Shown piece after piece: positions 7,557 to 15,908 of a stretch of 20,273 nucleotides of DNA (its first letter is position 1; the number at the start of each line of letters is the position of its first letter). Source of the stretch: Rhodocyclales bacterium (GTDB lineage Bacteria; Pseudomonadota; Gammaproteobacteria; Burkholderiales; Rhodocyclaceae); assembly GCA_021413665.1 (NCBI GenBank), contig JAIOPW010000104.1:1-20273 (forward strand), written 5' to 3'. The notes under the pieces are model-generated. The model was not told the DNA's origin. It saw only the letters and a list, made by a program, of their open reading frames with translations, and made no database searches. The position numbers were made by a program, and so were the translations under genes.

Positions 7557-8795
7557 ATGAGATTGACCGACCGGCAGCCCGGGATGGCTCTTGCCCTGGC
7601 GGGCGGCGGTCCGCTCGGTGCCGTCTATGAAATCGGAGTCCTGATGGCGTTGTCCGAAGCGCTGGACGGCTTCGATTTCAACGAACTCGACGCCTACGTC
7701 GGTGTCAGTGCCGGCGGCTTCATCGCGGCCGGCCTGGCCAACGGCTTGAGTCCTGCCTATCTGTACCGGACGTTCATCGACAGCGACTCGGCCGAGGTCC
7801 CCTTCGAGCCCGAGATGCTGCTGAAACCGGCCATCGGAGAATTCGCGCACCGCGCCGCGACGGTTCCGGCGCTGCTGCTCGAATCCCTGCGTGAATATTT
7901 GCGCAGTCCCTTGCAGCGGGATTTCCTGGCTTCTTTCCAGCGGCTGTCGCAGGCAATTCCGACCGGTGTGTTCAACAATACCGGGATCGATGATTTCCTG
8001 ACCCGGCTGTTTTCCCTGCCCGGCCTGAGCAATGATTTCCGCCGGATCAGGAAGCCGCTGTTCCTGGTCGCGACGGATCTCGATTCCGGGACTTCGGTCG
8101 CCTTCGGCGGCCAGGGCTTCGACCATGTGCCGATCGCCACCGCGGTCCAGGCCAGCGCGGCGCTGCCCGGCTTGTATCCGCCGGTGGAAATCGACGGCCG
8201 CTGGTACGTTGATGGCGCACTGAAGAAGACACTCCATGCGTCCGTTGCGCTCAAGGCCGGAGCGCGGCTGGTGCTTTGCATCAACCCGCTGGTGCCCTTC
8301 GATGCGAAGCATGCATCGCATGAACGACACCTCAAGCAGCGCAAGCTGGTCGACGGCGGCTTGCCGGTGGTCCTGGCGCAGACCTTCCGCGCCATCATCC
8401 ATTCGCGCATGAAGACCGGGCTGGCCAAGTACGACATCGAATACAAGGACGCCGACGTCATCCTGTTCGAGCCCAGTCGCGACGATGCCGACATGTTTTT
8501 CACCAACATATTCAGCTATGCCGACCGCAAGCGGCTCTCGGAGCAGGCTTACCGCAAGACGCGGGAAGAATTGCTGCGGCGCCACGACGAGCTGGCGCCG
8601 AAACTGGCGCGACATGGGGTGACGATAAACCTCGGCGTACTCACCGACCCGCACCGTTCCCTGGCGCGGCGCATGGGGCGCCTGAAGCGGCACCGGGCCA
8701 GGAACATGGGGCTTGCCGCGTTGCGCCTGTCCGACACGCTCGACGACCTCGCGCGGGCGGTGAGGCGCCTGCAGCGCAAGCCCCGCGCGGCATGA
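7557..8795 (+). CDS. Patatin-like phospholipase/lipase
   Basis: The 412-residue protein has the full patatin signature: oxyanion loop 'LAGGGPLGAVYEIG' (14-27), nucleophile Ser51 in 'GVSAGG', and catalytic Asp219 in 'YVDGALKK'. The family uses a Ser-Asp dyad to cleave acyl esters of phospholipids, triacylglycerols or related lipids, and some members sit on lipid droplets. The C-terminus (about 365-412) is Arg/Lys-rich, with heptad-like spacing that could form a basic helix. I use ATG 7557, with GGAG at 7544-7547, instead of an upstream TTG (7536). It starts 50 bases after the phasin gene, so the two are probably co-transcribed. A role in mobilising stored lipid is inference. Confidence 0.9.
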   Translation: MRLTDRQPGMALALAGGGPLGAVYEIGVLMALSEALDGFDFNELDAYVGVSAGGFIAAGLANGLSPAYLYRTFIDSDSAEVPFEPEMLLKPAIGEFAHRAATVPALLLESLREYLRSPLQRDFLASFQRLSQAIPTGVFNNTGIDDFLTRLFSLPGLSNDFRRIRKPLFLVATDLDSGTSVAFGGQGFDHVPIATAVQASAALPGLYPPVEIDGRWYVDGALKKTLHASVALKAGARLVLCINPLVPFDAKHASHERHLKQRKLVDGGLPVVLAQTFRAIIHSRMKTGLAKYDIEYKDADVILFEPSRDDADMFFTNIFSYADRKRLSEQAYRKTREELLRRHDELAPKLARHGVTINLGVLTDPHRSLARRMGRLKRHRARNMGLAALRLSDTLDDLARAVRRLQRKPRAA

Positions 8796-8828
8796 ATCGG
8801 ATTGGCTGGCGGTCCGGTTCGCGCTTTC

Positions 8829-8837
8829 TGCTATTCT
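8829..8837 (+). promoter_or_regulatory. Possible extended -10 promoter for the TetR gene
   Basis: TGCTATTCT in the 69-base gap between the patatin and TetR genes looks like an extended -10 element (TGnTATnnT). There is no good -35 at the usual distance. Weak evidence only. Confidence 0.3.
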
Positions 8838-8864
8838 CGCCGCATTGGTCGAGACTGGTGATTG

Positions 8865-9512
8865 ATGGAAAGAAAGCCGAAGCGCCGCACGCGCGAGCGC
8901 ATCCTGGAAACCGCGCTGGAGCTGTTCAACGAATTCGGCGAGCCGAATGTCACGACGCAGCTGATTTCCGACGAGATGGGCATCAGCCCGGGCAATCTCT
9001 ATTACCACTTCCACAACAAGGACGAGATCATCGAGTCCCTGTTCACCGATTTCGAGCGCGACATCGAGGACACATTGTCCGCGCCGGCGCGGCGGGCGCC
9101 GAACGTCGAGGACATCTGGCTCTTCCTGCACCTGATTTTCGAGGCCATCTGGAAGTTCCGTTTCCTGTACCGCGACATCAACGAACTCCTGTCGCGCAAC
9201 CGCCTGCTGGAAACCCACTTCAAGCGCATCGTGGCGCGCAAGGTCAGCACCGCGAGCCTGATCTGCAAGGGCCTGGTGGCGACCGGCGACATGAAGGCGA
9301 CGCCGGCCGAGATCCAGGCGCTGGCGACCAACATGACCGTGGTGGCAACCTACTGGTTGTCCTTCGAGTTCGTCAGCGATCCGCGCAAGAAGATCGGCGG
9401 CGAAAGCCTGGCGCGCGGCGCCTTCCAGGTCATGGCGCTGGCGGCGCCCTATCTGACGGGACGCTCGCGCAAGCTGTTCGAAGAAGTATCAAAGAACTAC
9501 TTGACTGCTTGA
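8865..9512 (+). CDS. TetR/AcrR-family transcriptional regulator
   Basis: The 215-residue regulator has an N-terminal TetR helix-turn-helix: 'RERILETALELFNEFG' (10-25), the recognition region 'LISDEMGISPGNLYYHFHNK' (33-52), then the linking helix. The C-terminal part is ligand-binding and dimerising and does not point to a specific ligand; members near lipid genes often respond to acyl-CoA. ATG 8865 is preferred over the adjoining TTG 8862, though the ribosome site is weak. It lies between the patatin gene and the TPR-like gene (7 bases away), and is the obvious candidate regulator for the lipid-storage genes. That link is inference. Confidence 0.92.
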   Translation: MERKPKRRTRERILETALELFNEFGEPNVTTQLISDEMGISPGNLYYHFHNKDEIIESLFTDFERDIEDTLSAPARRAPNVEDIWLFLHLIFEAIWKFRFLYRDINELLSRNRLLETHFKRIVARKVSTASLICKGLVATGDMKATPAEIQALATNMTVVATYWLSFEFVSDPRKKIGGESLARGAFQVMALAAPYLTGRSRKLFEEVSKNYLTA

Positions 9513-9519
9513 GAACAAG

Positions 9520-10314
9520 ATGAAATCTAACATTGCAAAGCCGGCCTGGAACACGTTTCCGCATGCGGACAAGGCTTTCGTTTACGCGGGTGCCGCACTG
9601 AAGAAGCACTGGGAGCGCCTGCATTGCGGCGACTGCGAGCCGTTTCCCGAGGATGCGGCGGTTCAGGAGGCATGGCGCCTCTACCACAAGGGCGAATTCA
9701 GCAACGCTTTCGAGGCGGGTCTGGCTGCCGGCCTCGATGGCTATAACGCCGCCAACAAGGCCGCCATGATTTACGCCACCTACCTTGAGGACGACGACCG
9801 GCGCAAGCTGGAACTGTTCCAGTCCATTTCCGCGCGCTGCGACGAATTGCAGCGGATGCAACCGAAGAATGCCAACGGGTATTACTTCCAGGCCTACGCC
9901 CTGGGCCGCTACAGTCAGGGCATTTCCGTCCTCAAAGCCCTGACGGATGGCCTTGGCGGCAAGATCAAGGCCGCGCTGGAAGCGACCCTGAAGCTCGAAC
10001 CGAAGCATGCCGAGGCCCATACCGCCGTGGGTGCCTACCATGCTGAAGTAGTGGACAAGATGGGCGCTATGGTCGGCAAGCTGACCTACGGCGCGAGCAA
10101 GGACCTGGCGGTGAAGCACTTCGACATGGCGCGGAAACTGACGCCCGACTCGGCTATCGCCTGCATTGAATACGCCAACGCGCTGGTCATGCTGTTCGGC
10201 CAGAGCCGCATGAATGACGCGGTCAAGCTCTACGAAAAGGCCGCGGCGACGACACCGGTCGAGGCCATGGAACGGCTCGACGTCGAACTGGCCAGGTCGG
10301 AACTCGAGGACTAG
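9520..10314 (+). CDS. TPR-like protein of unknown function
   Basis: The 264-residue protein is mostly helical and has tetratricopeptide-like helix pairs: 'AVQEAWRLYHKGEFSNAFEAGLAA' (residues 46-69), a central 'NANGYYFQAYALGRYSQG' segment, 'AALEATLKLEPKHAEAHTAVGAYHAE' near 155-180 and 'AVKLYEKAAATTPVEAMERL' near the end. It has no signal peptide or membrane segment, so it should be cytoplasmic. A 'HCGDCEPFP' segment near residue 35 could bind metal or be redox-active. It starts 7 bases after the TetR stop and is co-transcribed with it. Its stop lies three bases from the stop of the convergent wax synthase gene. I do not recognise a specific function; a scaffold role is a guess. Confidence 0.8.
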   Translation: MKSNIAKPAWNTFPHADKAFVYAGAALKKHWERLHCGDCEPFPEDAAVQEAWRLYHKGEFSNAFEAGLAAGLDGYNAANKAAMIYATYLEDDDRRKLELFQSISARCDELQRMQPKNANGYYFQAYALGRYSQGISVLKALTDGLGGKIKAALEATLKLEPKHAEAHTAVGAYHAEVVDKMGAMVGKLTYGASKDLAVKHFDMARKLTPDSAIACIEYANALVMLFGQSRMNDAVKLYEKAAATTPVEAMERLDVELARSELED

Positions 10315-10317
10315 GCC

Positions 10318-11964
10318 CTACTGGCCAAGATTGCGGAAACGCTTGGGTATCCGCGTTGCGGGGGCCGCATTTGGTGCTTTCGCAACGAGAGCCGGCGGTG
10401 GATTCGCCGCCGGCTTTTTCTTTGCTGCCGGTTTGGCGGCCGCTTTTGCACCTGTAGCAACTCGCCGCCGGCGTGGATTGGGTTCCGGTGCTGCGGCGCT
10501 GAGCGGCGGCGGCATGACTTTCCCGAACAGGCGCTCCTCGACTTGCGCAGGATCGAAGGGCTGCTCCCAGTCGAGCATCAGCAGCGCCAGCATCATCTTG
10601 TCGAACTCGGCGGCGAACAGCGGCGTGATGGTTTCCGGATCCGGTACGAAATGGCGGTCGGTGATGAGGCTGAACTGGACGTTGTCGTTGTAACTCAGGA
10701 TCGAAACGCCGATGCCGATGTTGCCGGATTGAGGCACCCAGAACATGCATTGATCGAGGCGCGAGCCGGCCAGGTAGAGGGGCTGCTTCGGCCCCGGCAC
10801 ATTGGTCATCACGGTGCTGGCCTTGGCGGCGAGGATGTCGAGAAACTCCTGCTGGAGGATTTTCGGGGCGTGACCGACGGCCGCCAGAATGCCGAGCGTC
10901 AGCGGCGGCTGGTAGGAGCCTTTCAATTCGTTCATGCGCTCCCGCACGATGAAAAGCCGGGCGAACGGGTTGCCTTCATGCAGCGGCAACGACAGCGTGC
11001 CGAGGCCGAAGCGGTTTCCGAGTGTGCCTTCGTCCCTGGCCGTGCGCAGATTGACCGGGATCATCGCGCGCACTTCGACGTCGCGCACGGTTTCGCCCTT
11101 CTGCAGGAAATAGGCGCGGAACGCACCGGCGACGGCGGACAGCAGGATGTCGTTGACCGAGCAGCCCAGCGCCTTGCCCAGCGCCTTGACCTCGCCCAGC
11201 GGGATCGGGTCCGACCAGGCAACGCGCTTGACGGTACTGGTCTTGCCCTTGAGGCTGGTGGGCGAGTCCGGCGGCATGGCGAGCAACTTGGCGAGTTCAG
11301 TCAGCAGGCCGATGCCATGCCGGCCGTAGGTGGCCATGCGATCCCGGTCCGACGCGAAATCCAGCGCCTTGCCGCCCAGTTCGGTGCCCATGTTGACAGC
11401 AGAAGTGAGCGTTTCGGCCAGGGTCTCGAGCAGGCCGACGGGAATCTGGTCGACGTCTGATTCTTCCAGTTCCAGGGTGACATGCTTTTGCGCAGGCGCG
11501 TGCGGCGAAAGATCGGTAAGCGAAAGGATCACTCCCACCAAGGCAATGCCGTCGGCGATGCTGTGATGGATGCGGGTGACCAGGGCCGAACCGCCTTCGT
11601 AGTCCTCGATCAGGTCAAAGCGCCACAGCGGCTTGCCGGGATTGAGCGGTTGCACCGCGAGTTCGCTGGCCAGCGCCTGCAATTCCTTCTTGCCGGCACC
11701 GGCAGGCAGCGCACGGCGCTTCAAGTGCGCATCCATGTCGAAGTCAGGGTCGTCCTGCCAGAATGCCCCGGCGACTTCCTGCACGGCGCATTGGCGAAAG
11801 CGGCGGTAGCGTCCGACCAGGCGCGCCTCGATCGTGTCGCGCAGCCGGTCGAAGTCCATGCGGTGATCGAACACCATGACGCCGACGATCATCATCAGAT
11901 TGGTCGGACGGTCCATGCGCAGCCAGGCTGTATCGACGGCGGACATTCTTTCGCGTCTAGACAT
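10318..11964 (-). CDS. Wax ester synthase/diacylglycerol acyltransferase (WS/DGAT) with Lys/Pro/Ala-rich C-tail
   Basis: The 548-residue enzyme transfers the acyl group of acyl-CoA to a fatty alcohol (wax ester) or diacylglycerol (triacylglycerol) at the inner membrane or granule surface. The catalytic motif HHSIADG is at 133-139, the 'PLW' motif at 112-114, and 'NDILLSAVAGAFR' is the second conserved block. Typical members have about 450-480 residues. This one has an added tail from about 489 to 548, containing 'RRRRVATGAK', 'AKPAAKKKPAA' and Pro/Ala segments. I choose the ATG at 11964, where GAGGAA lies about eight bases upstream and 'MSRRERMSAVDTAWLRMD' is the usual N-terminus. The open frame continues upstream, but without support. 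It is divergent from the ACBP gene. Confidence 0.95.
   Translation of the reverse strand: MSRRERMSAVDTAWLRMDRPTNLMMIVGVMVFDHRMDFDRLRDTIEARLVGRYRRFRQCAVQEVAGAFWQDDPDFDMDAHLKRRALPAGAGKKELQALASELAVQPLNPGKPLWRFDLIEDYEGGSALVTRIHHSIADGIALVGVILSLTDLSPHAPAQKHVTLELEESDVDQIPVGLLETLAETLTSAVNMGTELGGKALDFASDRDRMATYGRHGIGLLTELAKLLAMPPDSPTSLKGKTSTVKRVAWSDPIPLGEVKALGKALGCSVNDILLSAVAGAFRAYFLQKGETVRDVEVRAMIPVNLRTARDEGTLGNRFGLGTLSLPLHEGNPFARLFIVRERMNELKGSYQPPLTLGILAAVGHAPKILQQEFLDILAAKASTVMTNVPGPKQPLYLAGSRLDQCMFWVPQSGNIGIGVSILSYNDNVQFSLITDRHFVPDPETITPLFAAEFDKMMLALLMLDWEQPFDPAQVEERLFGKVMPPPLSAAAPEPNPRRRRVATGAKAAAKPAAKKKPAANPPPALVAKAPNAAPATRIPKRFRNLGQ
10390..10423 (+). terminator. Intrinsic terminator for the TetR/TPR operon, inside the WS/DGAT gene
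   Basis: AGCCGGCGG (10390-10398) pairs perfectly with CCGCCGGCT (10407-10415) across an 8-base loop, and TTTTT (10415-10419) follows. On the plus strand this is a textbook intrinsic terminator about 75 bases after the TPR gene stop. It lies antisense to wax synthase codons 516-525, in the Lys/Pro-rich tail. Confidence 0.7.
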
Positions 11965-11990
11965 TGTGTTCTTCCTCAAAGATGAACACA
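11965..11990. promoter_or_regulatory. Inverted repeat between WS/DGAT and ACBP genes (candidate operator or leader hairpin)
   Basis: TGTGTTC (11965-11971) and GAACACA (11984-11990) form a perfect 7-bp inverted repeat around 12 bases. It abuts the WS/DGAT start codon and carries that gene's ribosome site in the loop. On the other strand it lies directly before a TATAAT box. It could be an operator, for instance for the TetR protein, or an mRNA hairpin that exposes or hides the ribosome site. Confidence 0.45.
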
Positions 11991-11996
11991 TATAAT
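11991..11996 (+). promoter_or_regulatory. Perfect -10 box upstream of the ACBP gene
   Basis: TATAAT on the plus strand, in an otherwise GC-rich region, 51 bases before the ACBP start. A poor -35 candidate (TTCTTC, 11969-11974) lies 16 bases upstream. The reverse complement also offers TATTAT, so the same AT-rich spot could serve the divergent WS/DGAT gene. Confidence 0.5.
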
Positions 11997-12046
11997 AGTC
12001 GAAGCCAAATCCTGGTGACCATTGATTATTGCGACGAGGGGCGACA

Positions 12047-12304
12047 ATGAGCAAGCTGAAAACCAAATTCGAAGCAGCCGCGGCCGATTCCAAGAAGCTG
12101 CCGGAGCGGCCATCGAATGATGTGCTGCTGCAACTTTACGCGCTTTACAAGCAAGGCACCGATGGTGATGTCGAAGGCAAGCGTCCCGGCTTTACCGACA
12201 TGGTCGGGCGCGCCAAGTACGATGCCTGGGCGGCCATCAAGGGCACAACCGGTGACGACGCGATGAAGCGTTATATCGAACTGGTGGATTCGCTCAAGGG
12301 CTGA
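12047..12304 (+). CDS. Acyl-CoA-binding protein (ACBP)
   Basis: This 85-residue protein has the normal length for an ACBP, a four-helix protein that binds medium and long-chain acyl-CoA in the cytosol. By comparison with bovine ACBP the ligand-contacting residues are conserved: Tyr31, Tyr34 and Lys35 ('YALYKQGTDGD'), Lys57 ('RAKYDAW') and Tyr76. The central block 'RPGFTDMVGRAKYDAWAAIKG' is diagnostic of the family. The ribosome site is GAGGGG (12035-12040) six bases before ATG 12047. It is divergent from WS/DGAT and convergent with the FadD group, which places it between the producer and the consumer of acyl-CoA. ACBPs are common in eukaryotes and less so in bacteria. Confidence 0.95.
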   Translation: MSKLKTKFEAAAADSKKLPERPSNDVLLQLYALYKQGTDGDVEGKRPGFTDMVGRAKYDAWAAIKGTTGDDAMKRYIELVDSLKG

Positions 12305-12341
12305 TCGGGTCGCGCTGGGCTCCGCGCCATCCCCGGGTGCA

Positions 12342-12368
12342 GGCGCCGTGGCGTCGGCGCCGACTTTT
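12342..12368 (+). terminator. Possible terminator after the ACBP gene
   Basis: GGCGCC (12342-12347) and GGCGCC (12356-12361) form a 6-bp stem with an 8-base loop, followed by GACTTTTC. The stem is short and the T-run is brief, but the position between convergent genes fits. Confidence 0.4.
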
Positions 12369-12407
12369 CAAGGCAATGCCCATGGTGCCCGGATGCGGGT
12401 GTCGTGG

Positions 12408-12692
12408 CTATTTCACCGGCCCGAAGTTCTCGTCGCAGAAGCGGTTGATCTCGTGTTCGATCCGCGGACCCAGCGCCATGAGCAGGAAACCGAGTTTGAC
12501 GTAGATTTCGACTTCCTTCTTGCCTACCTCGATGTGCCCGGAGACACCCATGCGCTGGAAGCGCAGGGTGTCTCCGTCCCATTCATGGTCAAGGCCGAAC
12601 TCTTCACCGAGTTCCTCGGCGATGTGCTCGGCGCCCTTGCGCGCTTTCTTCAGCGTTGTGTGGTGAGGCCGGGTGACCCGGATATCGCTCAT
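12408..12692 (-). CDS. Polyhydroxyalkanoic acid system family protein (small granule-region protein)
   Basis: The 94-residue protein resembles the family called polyhydroxyalkanoic acid system protein (PHA_gran_rgn). Members are small, found near PHA or granule genes, and have no defined biochemical role. Visible features are 'MSDIRVTRPHHTTLKKARKGAEHIAEELGEEFG' style N-terminal helices, a central beta-rich part ('DGDTLRFQRMGVSGHIEVGKKEVEIYVKLG') and 'GPRIEHEINRFCDENFG' at the end. It follows the acyl-CoA ligase by 13 bases. Its likely ribosome site AGGAG overlaps the ligase stop codon, so the two genes are probably translationally coupled. It strengthens the case for a granule-related locus. 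Confidence 0.85.
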   Translation of the reverse strand: MSDIRVTRPHHTTLKKARKGAEHIAEELGEEFGLDHEWDGDTLRFQRMGVSGHIEVGKKEVEIYVKLGFLLMALGPRIEHEINRFCDENFGPVK

Positions 12693-12705
12693 TGCCGGTC
12701 GACTC

Positions 12706-14370
<1,665 letters not shown>

Positions 14371-14447
14371 GGCAGCTTCCTCTTTGGTTTTTTGACATTG
14401 TAATCACAAAGGGTGCTCGGGTTTATCCCTGGATAGAACGCCTGGAT

Positions 14448-15662
14448 TCAACCGAGCCAACGCCTCAACTGTGCATACACCCCGGCGTCGTCGAGCAGGT
14501 CCATGTGATTCAGGCCATGACCGACCCATTGGCGGGACGCGGGAAAGTCCAGCGCCAGTCTCTTGTCCTTGTGTTGTCCCAGCGCGCTGCGCAGAGGCAC
14601 CAGGCCGTCGCCCAGAATCGATTCGCCCGGATCGTCGTCCGCTTGCGCAATGGTGACGCCGGCGGCGAAGCATTGCACCCCTTGCGGCAGCGGCGTCGCG
14701 TTCTTCCGACCTTTGGCATGCGCAAAGCGGTCGCCGTGCCGCCAGTCTTCGTCAAGGATGCTGCCGTGGCGCAGGTCGGTAATGCCGGCGCTGCGAATCT
14801 TCGCCAGGCGCGCCAGTGCTGCGGTGTAGGGGCTGATCTCGAGCACGACATTGACCCAATTGCCGCCCCGCTCGAGGGGAGCGCCTTCGTGGGGGGTGCC
14901 GAGGAACACCAGCTTCCGAAGCTGTTTCGGCCACGCCTGCCCCCCCCGTTCGCCGTAGTGAAAGGCGCTGCGCGCCAGCAAACCGCCCATGCTGTGTCCG
15001 ATGATCACCAGTTCCTCGACCGGGACGGGCCAGGCCCGAAGCAGGTCTTCGAGGAGTTCGGCGAAGTCATGGCCATTGGTCGAGACATGCCGGCCACTGT
15101 TGTAGTGCAGGTAGAGCGGCGTGAAGCCGGCGGCTTCGGCCAGTGCCGCACCATGGTCATGCCCGTTGCGCCGCCATTGCAGGTCGTTCATGCACAGGCC
15201 ATGAACCAGTATCAGGATCTTGCCGCCGGGACGGGGAAGGTGTGCGGCGAGATCCGGCGCGCTCAGTGTCAGCGGCTTGCCTTCACGGCGCAACCGCATC
15301 GTTATCGCCAGGGGATTCGCGCTCGCGGCAAGGTGGTCGCCGAGCACGCCGTTGAGCGCGGCCAGCAAGGCTTCGCGCGTGCCGGACGATGCGGACAGGT
15401 GGGGTTCGAGAAAAGGAACCAATTGCCCCAGCAGCGCGTCGATGCCGCTGCCGACCAGCCGTGTCGTGCCCTGTATGGTGCGATAGACAAGCCCGGTGAT
15501 GCCTTTGGTTGGCTCCTGGGTGTATTTGCCCAGTGGCCCCGGGGCACTGGCGATGTTGTGATGCATGGTCTCGATCAGGCGGGTGAGTCCGAGCGTCGCG
15601 TCGATCGCCAGGCGGCCGACGCCGCGAATGTCGGCGGGACGGAGATGTGTCTTCCTGATCAT
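14448..15662 (-). CDS. Alpha/beta hydrolase, PGAP1/lipase-like
   Basis: The 404-residue protein has an N-terminal helical region of about 145 residues and an alpha/beta-hydrolase domain. The oxyanion region is 'ILILVHGLCMNDLQW' (149-163) and the nucleophile is Ser224 in GHSMGG. 'FLGTPHEGAPLERGGNW' follows the typical lipase block. A late Asp in 'ILGDGLVPLRSALG' and a His in 'GLNHMDLL' complete a plausible triad. No signal peptide is seen. The ribosome site is weak. It is first in a minus-strand group with fadD and the PHA-system gene, so released fatty acids could be activated directly. Substrate unknown: lipase, wax ester hydrolase or esterase. Confidence 0.87.
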   Translation of the reverse strand: MIRKTHLRPADIRGVGRLAIDATLGLTRLIETMHHNIASAPGPLGKYTQEPTKGITGLVYRTIQGTTRLVGSGIDALLGQLVPFLEPHLSASSGTREALLAALNGVLGDHLAASANPLAITMRLRREGKPLTLSAPDLAAHLPRPGGKILILVHGLCMNDLQWRRNGHDHGAALAEAAGFTPLYLHYNSGRHVSTNGHDFAELLEDLLRAWPVPVEELVIIGHSMGGLLARSAFHYGERGGQAWPKQLRKLVFLGTPHEGAPLERGGNWVNVVLEISPYTAALARLAKIRSAGITDLRHGSILDEDWRHGDRFAHAKGRKNATPLPQGVQCFAAGVTIAQADDDPGESILGDGLVPLRSALGQHKDKRLALDFPASRQWVGHGLNHMDLLDDAGVYAQLRRWLG

Positions 15663-15908
15663 GGCTGCTGTGCCGGTTCGTGCGTCGTTAGAATGTCATG
15701 CCTAGCTTCCGCCAATTATCCCATGCCTCAATCTTCCCCTTCGCCGCGCCTGTGCTTGCAGATTGGTTCCCAGCCGCGATCATTGCCCGGCCCCTTCTCC
15801 GCGGGAAAGGGTGATCGCGGCCCGCTGCGCCCTCAGGCTTTTGACGGGCCTGCCTTGGGGTCTCCCAAGAGGACTTCCGTAAGGGGCGCGGCAAAAGGCG
15901 GCAGACCG
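15663..15908. other. Structured intergenic region between the hydrolase and btuF
   Basis: No gene is seen in this 246-base divergent region, but it is rich in secondary structure. CCGCGATCA (15774-15782) pairs perfectly with TGATCGCGG (15812-15820), enclosing a second imperfect hairpin (CCCTT 15792-15796 with AAGGG 15807-15811). A separate hairpin CTTGGG-GTCT-CCCAAG lies at 15854-15869. It could be a dispersed intergenic repeat or a leader of btuF. Fragments such as GGTTCCC, GGGAA, GGTGA and CCTGCC recall a cobalamin riboswitch, but spacing and length do not fit a complete one. Confidence 0.5.

Noticed and set aside
7014..9218. Very long open frame (734 codons) on minus
   Set aside because: It covers the phasin, patatin and part of the TetR gene in antisense. 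No domain is visible and the plus-strand genes are unambiguous.
15759..15870. Firm call of a cobalamin riboswitch
   Set aside because: The middle part with the CCACTG-type element and a proper B12 box are missing, and a perfect 9-bp stem conflicts with the expected fold. Kept only as a possibility.
14505..15908. Upstream extension of the btuF frame on plus
   Set aside because: The frame stays open through the antisense of the alpha/beta hydrolase gene, but the signal peptide and family start lie at 15909, so the extension is a shadow.
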